DNA of 64,000 bases from Gonatopus flavifemur (lineage: Eukaryota; Arthropoda; Insecta; Hymenoptera; Dryinidae), in the NCBI GenBank assembly GCA_018340375.1, contig JAFFJZ010000025.1, forward strand, positions 449,501-513,500, read 5' to 3'. The first letter of the stretch is position 1. Each line of letters begins with the position of its first letter. The position numbers and the translations under genes are program-made. Of this stretch, positions 42,140 through 52,991 are shown piece after piece. Below the pieces are notes generated by a model that was not told the DNA's origin, did not search any database, and was given only the letters and a program-made list of their open reading frames with translations.

Positions 42140-43111
42140 AATTTCTGAAAAACACATCCTCATCTTGGAAACACGTATGAAGGAAAATGGAATGGAAATA
42201 AGGTTGATCCATTATACACACCAAAATTCTGAATTGTTCTAAACCAAACGTGTTGGGCGGTTCAGATATGTTTTAAAACCCACGTCGATGCGGAATATTC
42301 GGCGTGGTCGATGATGATTTCGTGAGATCATATCATTCAAGTTTCTATCTTGATGCCCTTGAGGAATTTTTTGGAATCAAATCTAGACTGAAAACTGCTG
42401 CTATCGGCCGCGCCAATTATTTCGCATCGACAGGGATTTCAAAACATATTCCAACCGATCAACACGTTCGGTTCGGAATAACCCAGAGTCCTAGTGTGTG
42501 AAATGGACCAACCTGATTTCTGTCCCATTTTCCGTCATACGTGTCTTCAAGATGAGGAGGTTTTTTTGAGAAATTAGTAGCAACTACGAATGCAATTTTG
42601 ACGAATTAGGTTACAATATGCCAAAAATTTCTTCTCATACCATTTGTATCGCCAAATGTACTTGGTAGCTGTTATGGATTTGAGATCTTTTTTTTCTAAT
42701 TGTATATTCGCCACTTCAAGTAGAATTCTGAATAGAGTGAAGTTCTTGTTTTCCAAAAAACATTGTCTGTTCAATTCAACTGAACATTATCATTCGACTT
42801 CGAGATGAAGTTTATCAAAATTTGATGTATCCAATTTTTATTTCAAATCAACTTGAGAACTAATTCCTCAGTGAAAATGTATGCTCGTAGTGAGTGATTC
42901 TGGAGCTCATGAGAGATGTTTAGTGTTCCAATCAATCTTCTCTCGTTGAAGCGTATAATACTCGCTTGCCGTGAAGTACTAAAATTACACATTCTCAATA
43001 CGCTTTATGAATTTTCCATGTTTCCCGGGAACAGTAATTTCACGTTTCATGAAGCGCATACCAATCATTTCATACAGATTTCAAATCACATTTTTGAATA
43101 ATTAGTTAGCA

Positions 43112-43187
43112 TAACGTTTCACAGCTCAATGGATAAGACGCTGGAATACGATATCGGAAGTCATGGGTTCATATCACAGAATCAGTG
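43112..43187 (+). other. tRNA-Arg-like relic or SINE head
   Basis: CAGCTCAATGGATAAGACG then CTGGAATACGATATCGG and ATGGGTTCATATCACAG follow the order D arm, anticodon arm (anticodon loop ATACGAT, giving ACG), T arm of a eukaryotic tRNA-Arg. The A box and B box are recognisable (AGCTCAATGG and GGGTTCATATC), but the anticodon stem and the acceptor stem do not pair well. It is a pseudogene or the head of a SINE. Confidence 0.4.
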
Positions 43188-43387
43188 ACATTTCAATTCT
43201 CGAATTCGTCTGCGTACGCTTGTCTTGCATTGTTTATACTCTTCATGGAGCGTTCATTTTCATGCGCTGTCTTGGTTTAAAACTCCGCTTCGGAAACTCT
43301 TCGAATCAGTTCCATTTACCCTCTATAATTTTCTTTCATCTGGAATGATCATGTGTTGCAAAGGCTACGCAGCGATCAGCATCCGAA

Positions 43388-43454
43388 TGTTGTGTATGTA
43401 CTTTGCATGTTCATAGTATATTCAGATGTACTATGAACGTGCATAGTATATATA
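43388..43454. repeat. hairpin, ~66 bp
   Basis: ATGTTGTGTATGTACTTTGC and ATGTTCATAGTA pair with TACTATGAACGTGCATAGTA and TATATACAACAT. It ends close to TTGCTACTTGGGAG (43461-43474), the complement of a CCCAAGTAGCAA end like that at 482. Confidence 0.65.
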
Positions 43455-43478
43455 CAACATTCTATTGCTACTTGGGAG

Positions 43479-43970
43479 TTTCGGTCTTATTCGGATACTC
43501 CTCAGATCCTTCGGAATTCGATTAGGGCAATATCGTATACGCGTTGGTGACACGTTGTTATGTTCATGAAAAGTTCTGCAACGTATCGCGTGCAACAGGC
43601 GGACAGGGATAAAGATCTGCCTTCCGGAATCTATCGTATGTTATCGGATATTCACCGATTTACTCGGATGCATATCGCGATGTGGTCGGCGATGCGTAGG
43701 GCGTGCCGGGGATTCGTCAAATTGATCGGAATTGTATCAAAAGAAGCATTACTCCTGGGAACGTCATATGCTACACTTACGGTATCTTTCGAAAACTTCT
43801 GAGATCCGTCGAACTCCGATTACGGAAATATCGTTTGAACAGCGGTAACAACATCGGAATGTTTCGGCACTTCTTGGTTATCCATCGACTCAGTAGGGTG
43901 CATATTGGGATCTAGTGCGCGATGAGGTGGACGTGTTGGGGCTCCATTGAATTGAGCGGGATAGTTTCTG
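43479..43970 (+). repeat. two diverged tandem units of roughly 300 bp
   Basis: Unit 1 (from about 43479) and unit 2 (from about 43782) share CTCAGATCCTTCGGAATTCG / CTGAGATCCGTCGAACTCCG, GATTAGGGCAATATCGT / GATTACGGAAATATCGT, ACTCGGATGCATATCGCGAT / ACTCAGTAGGGTGCATATTG and GGGGATTCGTCAAATTGATC / GGGGCTCCATTGAATTGAGC. The block is less AT-rich than its surroundings. The open frames in it (43560-43915) show no known domain. Confidence 0.6.
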
Positions 43971-43974
43971 AATG

Positions 43975-45165
43975 AACAAAGAGATATCTCACGGACATCT
44001 CAAAGATATCTTCAAGATCTTGGGATATTTCAAGTCTTTGCTTGGAATTGAAGATACATAGGAAATGTGTCGTGTATCATAATCGGATAATTTCGAGATG
44101 TCTCCTGAAATATCTGTTAAGAATCTTCTGCAATATGGAATTAACCCATAAACGCCCAAAAGTGCGGAAATTTTTGTTCATTTTCAAGCTGTAATTTCAT
44201 TGACTGATGCTCAGGAAATTCTTATTGGATAATGTATTCCTTGTGTATTTTTTGTGCTCTTTCTGCATTAGAATTTGAGATATTCTACATACAGATTCAA
44301 TATGACGTTTTTAATCCAAGAAAACTTGAAAAATTGACCGTTATTTTTTTTTGAATCCACGTTTTTATGTCGATAAAGTGTAGAGAGTAACGCAAAAGCT
44401 CAACTATCGGTGCATGAAATAGTTGGACTAACCAAAACCTACCATGGTGAGGTTTTAAAATCAAGATGGCGGCCAGGATATGGCATAAATGGCGGGAAAA
44501 AAGGTATAAATTCGGTATTCGCCAAAACCTGTACTCGGAATATGTTTTTCATGTGTTTTTCGTCACCTAATCATACATGTGCATGTGTGAGAAGCCTGAT
44601 CGTGACGGATTTACTATTTTCCAAAATGGCGGATCCAATATTACGGCCCGATTCGGTTGGAATTCATGGGTTTTCGTTTCTTTCCCGCTATTTCCCCATG
44701 CTTTTCTATGATTCCTTGGTTTTCGATCTTGTGATAGGGAACATTGATTGGAGGATGTACGTTCCATGATGGCGGAACCAATATGGCGACCCAATTTGGT
44801 TGACATTCATGGGTTTCCGTTTCTTTCCCGCTATTTTCCCATGTTTTTGTATGCTCACTTGGTTCACTATTTTGCGATAGAGAGCACTGATTGAAGTATG
44901 TATTTCCCAAAATGGCGGAACCAATATGGCGGGCCAATTCGATTGGAATTCATGGGTTTTCGTTTCTTTCCCGCTATTTCTTCATGTTTCCGTATGATCA
45001 CTTGGTTTAAGTACCATTTTGCGATTCAGAACACTGATTGAAGTATGTATCTTCCAAAATGACGGATCCAATATTGCGGCCTGATTTGATTGAAATCCAT
45101 GGGTTTTATTCCCTTTCCCACCATTCCCCCATGATTTTGTATGATTATTGACGAGGGTTCAAAAT
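43975..45165 (+). mobile_element. repeat element with ~145-bp tandem units, copy 1
   Basis: The element starts with AGATATCTC-type words, then GAATTAACCCATAAACGCCC and AAAAGTGCGG, a stretch near GTGTAGAGAGTAACGCAAAA, and from about 44455 tandem units of roughly 145 bp. Unit starts are CCAAAATGGCGGATCCAATA at 44620, CCATGATGGCGGAACCAATA at 44766, CCAAAATGGCGGAACCAATA at 44907 and CCAAAATGACGGATCCAATA at 45052. Each unit then has TTGGAATTCATGGGTTTTCG and TTTCTTTCCCGCTATTT. The whole is the inverted counterpart of 56480-57835. It encodes no protein. The ORFs here mirror the period. Confidence 0.85.
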
Positions 45166-45361
45166 CCCAGTGATGAATTTCAGCTCGATGAATCGTCTCC
45201 ACACCTAGTCAGTGGATATCCATTGCAATATATATATTCTCAAGTTTGGTTTGTTCGAAATCAACTTGAAACATGGCCGAACTGTCCCAAGGATTTGGGC
45301 ATTTGGGAGGGCAGTATTGTAATATGTGAGAACATATTTTCCCAACAGTTCAACTGAATAC

Positions 45362-45556
45362 ACTGGAAAAAATTTCGGTGACCACAACAAACTCTCATGG
45401 TTGATTTTGGGTTCGATCGCTTCATCTGGTTATCACGATTAGATTCATGTCATCTTGATTCCTTCATCTAGGAGATGACAAGTTTCTGGAATTACTGCAA
45501 TCATCAAGTATTCAACCATTCGAGTATAATTTTTATGATCATGCTGCTTTTTTTCA
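45362..45556. repeat. MITE with CACTG...CAGTG ends
   Basis: CACTGGAAAAAATTTCGGTG at the left and CATGCTGCTTTTTTTCAGTG at the right form terminal inverted repeats of about 13 bp. The ends equal those of 23253-23504, so they are two members of one group, though the interiors differ. Confidence 0.5.
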
Positions 45557-45870
45557 GTGAAGTGGTCGTGTTACATTACATTTTTCCAATCAAGGCATTT
45601 GTATCAATATAAGATTGAGTTCCGCTATTGTGTTTTTTTCACATAATCTCCTCCTCCTTCGCCTCATTCATTCCTAACATCTTCATAAATTGTGTTCCCT
45701 CACATAAACCACTTGGTATCATAATTGAAAATACTACGTGAGGAATCATTCTTCCGCGGTTTTTGAGGTTGCTTGTTTCCAATGAGCCTATAACTCCTGT
45801 TTTGAAGAAGATGACGATCGCCAACATTCTTCGAATATTTCACGAACCAGCTTCATAGTCGTTCTGCGGA

Positions 45871-46329
45871 ATGAAACCAAAACGTCGTAGGTCATCTGAG
45901 ACTGATTCTAGTCTCCTTGAAAGACAGTGTTCTTCTCATACACTACCTGAAATAACGTTTACAAAAGCTTCCAAACATCACACAGATGATCAATCTACAT
46001 TGGAAAAGGATTATGTTCATGAATGGATAGACGGGGAGAAAACGTGTATCAATGATGTTGAGAATGGAGTGCTCTTGTCTGATGTTGATAGGCAGAAAAT
46101 TCGAAATCTGAGCTGTGTTGAATTATTTGAGACATTCTGTTCTGGAGGAATTGGAATAGTATATTGTCCACCAAGGGGAGAAAGCAGTTTGAATTGCTCT
46201 TGCTCCCCGAGGTGAACATACTATTTTTCTCCCACAACCTGCAAGAGAAGCATGTGTTACAGAAGCTTTCCATTACTTTGTAACGAGAGAGAGAAGTGAA
46301 GCGTTTGTCAATTATACGTCTGAATATAC
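45871..46329 (+). pseudogene. unidentified open frame cut by mariner 2
   Basis: The frame 45871-46215 starts MKPKRRRSSETDSSLLERQ and has an acidic middle (STLEKDYVHEWIDGEKTCIN). It stops at 46213, but another frame continues over the stop with GEHTIFLPQPAREACVTEAF then HYFVTRERSEAFVNYTSEYT and runs straight into the mariner at 46332. Both pieces are protein-like in composition. I do not recognise the family. It may be a decayed transposon gene or a host exon. Confidence 0.3.
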
Positions 46330-46331
46330 TA

Positions 46332-47470
46332 GGTGTGTAAGCATGAAACCGGAATTTTTGTACAGAAAAAACACGTTTATTGTAATGATATGATACAAAG
46401 TAACTTATTCGAAGTATTGTCCATCGCTATTTATACATTTTTTCCATCTTTGATGGGGCAAGGTCCGGTGAATAAGGCGCGTGCTGAAGGATCTCCCAAC
46501 GGAACGACTTTATCGTTTCCTGGACCTGTTTTGCTTTGTGTGCTGGTGCATTGTCATGCAGCCAAATCACCTTGTGTTGTCTTTGTTGGTATTCCGGTTG
46601 TTTTCCACGCAAAACTCGATCCAAGTCGATCATTTGTTGTCGGTAACGTTGAGTATTGACAGTTTTCCCAGGTTTCAGCAGCTCGTAGTAGATCACGCCC
46701 TCCTGATCCCACCAAACACACAGCATTGTCTTCCGTCCGTAGCGGTATGGTCTTGCCATCGATGTTGATGGTTCACCCGGAGTAACTCATGACATTTTGC
46801 GCTTTGGATTCTCGAAATATATATCCACTTTCCATCGCCAGTCACAATTCGATGGAGGAATGACTTCCTTCGGAACCTGGCGAGCAGCATTTCGCATGAT
46901 GTTCTGCGGTTTTCCTGCTGTCTTCCGTTGAGTTCATGTGGAACCCATTTCCCTACCTTTTGTTTATTTCCCATGACTTTCAACTGAAGGGAAATGACTT
47001 TTCAGGTCCCCTTCAACTGATCCGCCAGTTGTTGTCGTGTTTGAGCGTCGTCTCCGTCCAACAAGGCTTGCAGGTCAGCGTCTTTAAACTTTTTCGGTGG
47101 TCTTCCACGTCCTTCGTTCCTGACGTCAAAATCGCCACTTTTGAACCGTTTGAACCACTCGAAACACTGTGTTTTACCGAGAGCATGCTCACCAAACGCC
47201 TCCACAAGCATTTCATGCGATTCGGCTGCGGTTTCCTTCAGATGAAAACAGAAAAGTAGTGCTGTCCGTAAATCGTAATTTGTTGGCACAAAACTCGACA
47301 TGTTCATCTCTAATAAACTGATACTACTGAATGAAACTCGTGTTATTGTGAGTTGGAAATCTTCGTCAGATATCAATACAATAACAAGACATCGCCGACG
47401 TGATGTGTCGGTAACTGCACCGACATCTGGCGCCACTTATGGGCAAATTCCGGTTCCATATTTACACACC
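46332..47470 (-). mobile_element. mariner copy 2, internally deleted
   Basis: GGTGTGTAAGCATGAAACCG at 46332 and its partner GGTGTGTAAATATGGAACCG read on the minus strand from 47470 are terminal inverted repeats of about 28 bp. TA precedes the left end; the right side has TG, a one-base change from the TA target. The length of 1.14 kb is about 150 bp shorter than intact elements because of a deletion near the end of the gene. Confidence 0.88.
46400..47310 (-). pseudogene. mariner transposase (copy 2)
   Basis: The minus-strand gene starts near 47303 at MSSFVPTNYDLRTALLFCFH, with QCFEWFKRFKSGDFDVRNEG (first helix-turn-helix and linker) and LQALLDGDDAQTRQQLADQL (second). After a frameshift, RRKSFLHRIVTGDGKWIYIS holds the first catalytic Asp. 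A second frameshift leads to TMLCVWWDQEGVIYYELLKP, then VIWLHDNAPAHKAKQVQ (second Asp) and APYSPDLAPS (third Asp). The frame then jumps to MEKMYK, while in a neighbouring frame KKCINSDGQYFE, the normal C terminus, follows, so about 50 codons were deleted. Confidence 0.88.
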
Positions 47471-47873
47471 TGGTAATTAATTCTCTTCTTCTCGGTTTCT
47501 CATTCTATTTGTAAGTGAATCGACTAAAATTATTATCACATTCAAAATTCTCAATTGAATAATCAAATCTACAGATATGGAGATAATTGTATCGTGACTA
47601 AATTCTCTCTCGAATTTCAAACGTTTCTTATCTGACAAAATTCCTGAACTTCCTTCGATATGGTTAGTGTGTATTCTTCGTGTTCTCAAGATTGGAAACT
47701 GAGAGTAATATTGTAACAATTGTGGAATTCTAACGTTGTATCGCTTCGCGGGAGCTTGATAGAGGAGAATGATGTGTAATCAGCCGAAGTGTTGGCTGAT
47801 GACTCGATATTATCTCGTTCAGAACCAGGGGGGAGAAACATAGTTTCTATTCGTGAGTTGAAAATCCTCAAGA

Positions 47874-48330
47874 TCATTGAATGAATCCAAGAAATGTATA
47901 GAAACAATTGCAGTTTTCCTTCATTTCCCATTTACCTGCATTTTTTCCAGCATCATTCCTTGAAATTCCCAGTGATGATGCCCTGGAGGCAGTATTTTGT
48001 TGTGAAGTTATTGGGATAACTGATGACGCAATTCGCTGCACAATCTTCCGTTTGTTCCCGACAGAATTTTCAATATCTCCCTCTGCCACAGCAGTGGATT
48101 TCCAAACAACATGACGTTTGATAGTTGTAATGTCAGCTCCAGAGTCAGCAAGAAGAGTCACTGAAGTTTGTCGAAAACTATTCCCAGTATAAGTTTCCAC
48201 ATTCAGTAATTCCAAATATTCGGCGATTTGTTTTGGCATGGATGAGAATTCCTTTTCGCCAATCACTTGGCGTGTGCATTCCCCTCGGTGGTGGTTGAGG
48301 AAAAACCAGTTGGTTTCAACATATTTTGGT
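47874..48330 (-). pseudogene. retroelement gag zinc knuckle and aspartic protease fragment
   Basis: The minus strand gives FLNHHRGECTRQVIGEKEFS, the H.R.EC end of a CCHC-like zinc knuckle, followed about 50 residues later by SVTLLADSGADITTIKRHVV, a retropepsin active site (ADSGAD, in the place of DTGA/DSGA) in hydrophobic surroundings. The knuckle-protease order is that of a gag-pol polyprotein. Nothing of the reverse transcriptase follows: the frame ends at 47874. The superfamily is not clear. Confidence 0.6.
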
Positions 48331-48339
48331 CGCAGAGCT

Positions 48340-50215
48340 CTGTATTTTCGACGGCTTTCAAAAATCCGCCCCTGGTAGTGAATGATCGTGCAACCTTGGT
48401 TTTCGTTGTTACGAAGTGAAATGGCAAGTGTTGTTCATATCACCTCGTCACGAATTATTTATTGTTCGAAACGGCCCAAGTGGCTAGATCGAATAGAATG
48501 TGTGGGTCTGCTCACGTTCTAAGTTTGGCGAGGAACTTCAGATCCCAAGGCGGCACCCGTAGATATGTTCAATGATTTCTTTTCAATGACGAGAGGGAAG
48601 AGAAATGAACTAATAGATTGACCTTCGATTTGTTTATGCGAGCGTTATTCGCATTCATATCTATTTCTCTTGGAAAGAGAAAGAAAAAAGGAGGAAGATA
48701 TTACAATAAATCGATTCGAATAGAATGGAATGACAGATACAATGACTCTTCAATTACAAGATTTTTCACAGTGATATCGAGATCGTTTCTGATGGGAGAA
48801 AGTATGTGTGTATGTGTGTTCGAAATGTATATTGAATTCGGTAGTTACTCACTATTATGCGGCTAATGCTGTACGAGCTGATTCCAGGACAGCTCACAGG
48901 ATGTTGTTGGTTCTCGGAAATGTTTGATCCAAGATGGGGGAAGGATGTTAGGAGGAATCCCTGTATCAAGAGCGCGCGCTGACTCTACTAATTCTAACTC
49001 GAAATGAGAATTCTGAGTGCTAAGAAATTACAAGATGAGAGCAACCAAACGAGACTTCGGTCGGAAAGGTGATCCGTCCAAATCTACGGCACGTTGAACT
49101 CGCGCGTAATCCACACCCGGTACAGAACGCGAAAAATGATCGAAGTTCAAATTAGTAAGCCGAGTTTTTGTGTGAAAGCTAGTGCGAGGCGTGAACTCCG
49201 TATTACTCCCGAAAGTATACTCTCCTTTTTCATCGATTTTCTCCTTATTGAGGAACCGATGATTTTTATTTCATGGGAGTGGGGAATCACGCCATCGGTT
49301 TTCTGCTGATTTTGGCCAACTTGCCTTCGTTGCTATGCTCGTGCTGAATTTGATGGGTGTGAGGAGGATTGATAGACTGAGAAGAGGATAGAAGGAAAAG
49401 TGCACTGCACTTTGGACTCAGCTTGATGCAGTCTCAGCAATTTTGCAAATATTTGTGTTATGTTTCCGCGTTGTGGAATTCGTGAATGAATATTGACGTA
49501 TAAATTTGTCTGTATAGATTATATTGATTCGCTTGATTCCTGGGAAATGAACTAAATAACCTCGTATCAGGTGTCGAATGAAGAGACACGGAAGTGAAAG
49601 AGAATTTTGTCTTGAACTTCACCCCATGTATACGTGCTTTCATTTCCGCTTCGTATATATAGGGAGATAATTTTTGTATTCGTGCATGTGACGAATTTAT
49701 CTCAAACGCGCTCTCAAATTAGAATGATTTTCAATTCCCTACAAGTTTCGATTGATTCTTCCTTTGAGAGCGTGGTTGAAAGGAAGTCGTTTGCATTTGT
49801 TCATTCGTGAACCTTTGACCGGAATATAATTCGCTGAGGTTGGATAATTTTGCGCAAGACAGTTTCTTTGGGCTTCGGAATGTTGAACTTATTTCGATAT
49901 TTCTTGGATACATTATTTGTATGCAAAAATCACATACCGTCATTATGAATCTAATGAAACACCAATATTCCACAATAGAAATAGATGAAATGTTGAAGGA
50001 AAAATATTATAATCAATGTAAACAATGTGTTGATTCTTCTACTTTGAACATTTAAATAAACAAAAAATATCCTATCTAACAGAAGAAGTTTCTCAATTCC
50101 TCTTCTATCATGGGTTGTAATTTTGATTCTCTGAATGCATCTAGGAGTATTTGAAAAATTCAAATAATGGATTAGAGAAGCTTATTTTGTTGTATGAGTA
50201 TGACGTAAAAAAAAT
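48340..50215. other. no gene recognised
   Basis: Short frames at 48618-48866, 49094-49309 and 49840-50055 have no recognisable domain and carry no splice context that I can support. The sequence is AT-rich with no clear hairpins. Confidence 0.3.
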
Positions 50216-50219
50216 TGAG

Positions 50220-51074
50220 AGGTGAGGAGGGTGAGTTTTTGGTGGGTACATCACATCGTCATCGGGATTTTAATCAATCATAGTCGGCCTTGAATTTCAA
50301 GATCATTCACGGTAACATTCGTCAGTTCTTTCGTTCTACAGGCACCAGAAATACCGAAAATCAATGCAACCTGCAAATTACTAGATTGTTCCGTTTGATT
50401 TTTCTTTGAGAATGATCATGGAATTGCATTTGAACTTGTCACATTTGGTGGATTACGTAGAAAATCAAGCACATCACTTTGATTGTGTTATAATTGAGGA
50501 AAAAATACATAATTTTGACAAGAAGTTGCAAGTGAGCTGATTGATCATATAATTAAATCACATCCAAAAAACTGTTCGATTACGTAGAGGAATTTTATGT
50601 ATTGAAAAGGTCATAATTTTCATAACCAAGAATGTAATTTATGTTTACCTTCGTTGCCAAATATTCTCTGTCGGGAGCTTCGTTTAAAAATTTCCTAATT
50701 TCTTCTGATGTTAGAATCTTTGCTTTCTTACTGACAAATCCATCGGACGCTCTTTTCAATAAAGCAGTCAAACTATAATGAGTACCAATGTCTGACCGAT
50801 GCTTTACTTCAATAGTGCTTTCCAACATTGAGTATCGAGACTACAAAGTAGATGGTTTGAACTGGTTCGACAAATGATCAAAATATGCCATGAGCACATT
50901 TTCCGTGAACAAATGATTACAGCTGTTCGACTGTTGCCAATTGTTGAAATGATTGTGAGTGATTTCGTATTTTTGTACGGATTTAGGAGGCAACAATTTA
51001 TATGAGGCAGTTTGAGCTGCTTGACGAATTTCAGGTGGCGGACAACTCAGCTGACATTCAGAACTCGAAGCCAT
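50220..51074 (-). pseudogene. Crypton-type tyrosine recombinase, two exons, one premature stop, C-terminus lost
   Basis: The minus frame from 51074 starts MASSSECQLSCPPPEIRQAA and gives KLLPPKSVQKYEITHNHFNN and LFTENVLMAYFDHLSNQFKP, an N-terminal SAM-like core-binding domain. A TAG at 50841-50843 interrupts it, most likely from TGG (relatives have a Trp at this place), and the same frame goes on with SRYSMLESTIEV, ALLKRASDGFVSKKAKILTS and EEIRKFLNEAPDREYLATK. A donor AAG/GTAAAC near 50640 and an acceptor TAATTTGCAG near 50385 frame an intron. The second exon has VALIFGISGACRTKELTNVT, whose Arg is the first catalytic Arg of tyrosine recombinases (R..E). The frame is lost after 50270, so the HxxR and Tyr motifs are missing. 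Confidence 0.75.
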
Positions 51075-51079
51075 AGTCC

Positions 51080-52200
51080 TTGAATTTTTCTCACGGTTAT
51101 CTGGACATTATGAATGTATCGAAACACACAACAAATCATTCTCGATGAGGTATTTCTATAGCGAATAAGGACAGTACAAAACTTCCTCATCTCTCACTAC
51201 ACTTTCTTATTCCGACTTTTCAAGATACTATTAAATTTTACTCGTGGTAAGAAAGGGTCAAGTGACAGAATTCATTTGAGATCGAGAGGTTAACCATATG
51301 AGTTACATAGAACATTCGTATATAACACAGTAAAGGAAAATCCCATATTGTTTGGATGAAGATTTCAGTATAAAGTAAAATTTCAGTATAAACTATCATC
51401 TGATCGTATTCGCATATCATAAGAATCTGATTTTCAGGAAAAACAAAATATCACGAGTCCTTCCACACAAAGAATATGAATTGATCATATCACTATTCGT
51501 ACCACGGACAGCAAACAGTATGAATTGATTTTTGTTGAATTTAGTGCGCCATTTGAAAATATTTCAATCCACATTAATAGGTAGACAATTCCGTATATCG
51601 TCGATTATCTTCACTAACTTGGAACTCCATATGCCACAAAGAAATTATGACATGAAACAAATGAATTGTTCAGTTCATAGAAGAATTGTTTAGTTCAGAG
51701 TTTCATGAACTCAATATTTGAGAAGATTATACAAATATAATCACACGAGGGAGGATAATCGAATACTTGTTCGATGAATAATCGCTGATCCAGCTCAAAA
51801 TTGACATATAAAATAGCTGTATACATGAAACGGTTGAGAGCTTATGACGTTCATCACATCACTGTCCGTTCACATGGAAGCGTCGCACACACAATAATCA
51901 AAATGGAAAGAAGGCATGTAATACAAAGTAGGAGTACTAGGTGTGTATAATCTGTCCGCTAAAGTTTAAGAACACATTGGTACTCCACATAACAATCTAT
52001 GATATACATTCTTCATAAAAGCTTCAACATCAAATAACAATATAAGAACGAAACAGAAAGGCTCTCTGACGTTTGTTCCTCTCTCTTTCGCCCGTGCGTA
52101 GCGGGACGAAAATTTTCTTCCCTCCGTAGCAGGACAAAAATTGCTCCTGCGCTCTCATTGGTCGAATTCACGTATTCGTCTAGAATTGGTTACTTTCTGT
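51080..52200. other. no gene recognised; possible 5' flank of piggyBac
   Basis: I see no coding sequence or hairpin. Around 52085-52170 the sequence CGTGCGTAGCGGGACGAAAA and CCTCCGTAGCAGGACAAAAA is a short tandem repeat of about 35 bp just ahead of the piggyBac frame. GGTGTGTATAATCTGTCCGC at 51942 looks like a lone mariner-type end, without a partner. Confidence 0.3.
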
Positions 52201-52212
52201 ATTGTAAACTAG

Positions 52213-52807
52213 TTGGCGAAACGTCGCTTTTCGCGTAGGTGTGGGGAAAACATTATCATCGAATCAACTAGAATGGATGGTTACGATCCAACAATGTCCG
52301 GTTTGGACATTTCCATAGGAATTATCATCCTCACTGCATTCAAGAAGAAAGAATCACGAAGAGATTATTGGTCGACTGATCCCATTTCATACCGCTAAAT
52401 AATGAAATCTGCTATGTCACGTAATACATTTGCAAATATAAAGTCTTACCTAAAGTATTCGGAACCAGAAGATCAAAACAGCGATGATAGATCTTGGCGT
52501 GTCCGTACTATGATGAATGTGTTTCGGAACAATATTCACAAATTTGGATACTTTGAATCTGCATTGTCCATTGATGAAATAATGGCGAAATCTTACGCTC
52601 AAACTGTTCTGAAGCAATTTATTCGGGGCAAGCCAATAAGGTTTGGCTTAAAATTTTTGGAACTCTGTACTGCGGACGGATATTGGTGGATCTTGATTTT
52701 TACTGCGGGAAAAATTCATCTGTGGGAAAAAAATGCCCAAATGTGCGTTAGGAACTCGAGCGGTATCATATTTGCTGGACAAATTCTTCCCCTTCACCTT
52801 ACCTTCA
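52213..52807 (+). pseudogene. piggyBac transposase, N-terminal half
   Basis: The frame (52213-52398, one in-frame TAA, then 52402-52824) gives DYWSTDPISY and MSRNTFANIKSYLKYSEPED, matching the MSRNRF..I...LHF.DN block, then NNIHKFGYFESALSIDEIMA (SIDE.M), KQFIRGKPIRFGLKFLELCT (KQYIRGKPIRFG.K.W.LC) and ADGYWWILIFTAGK (G+......Y.G+). In piggyBac transposases the catalytic Asp residues lie after this point. The frame is cut at 52807 by a mariner insertion. Confidence 0.85.
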
Positions 52808-52991
52808 TTGGGAGTACAAATTAGTTCGGTCCGGTTTGGGAAGATGACTCTCGCTCTCATGAATGTTTCTCAGTCAAAACCGATTTCAATTGTTTCGGAG
52901 AGGTTAAACAGCTGTGAATGAAATTCAGTCGACGTCACTCCGAGTTCCTCTTAGAATTCCGATTTTTACTCAGTGAAGTATGTCAAATTTC

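Larger units (their letters stand above)
35140..42775. mobile_element. palindromic (foldback) element, left arm interrupted by a Ty3/gypsy insertion
   Basis: Read on the minus strand, 42775-42390 matches the plus strand of 35140-35329 followed by 42140-42325. Shared blocks include CAAGTACATTTGGCGATAC, GGAATTCTACT (AGAATTCTACTTGAAGTGGC on the other arm), TTGCATTCGTAGT, CCTCATCTTG and GTTTTAAAACCCACGTCGAT. Without the retroelement the element would be about 0.8 kb with arms near 375 bp and a short centre (42326-42389). It shows weak similarity to the foldback at 12557 (GTACATT.G and TTTTTGG.ATATTGTAAC), so both may belong to one family. Confidence 0.8.

Noticed and set aside
44410..44937. Overlapping open frames in both strands over the tandem units
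   Set aside because: The frames repeat with the 145-bp period and exist on both strands, so they are a result of the satellite-like sequence.
51942..51975. A further mariner element starting at GGTGTGTATAATCTG
   Set aside because: No partner end and no transposase sequence nearby.
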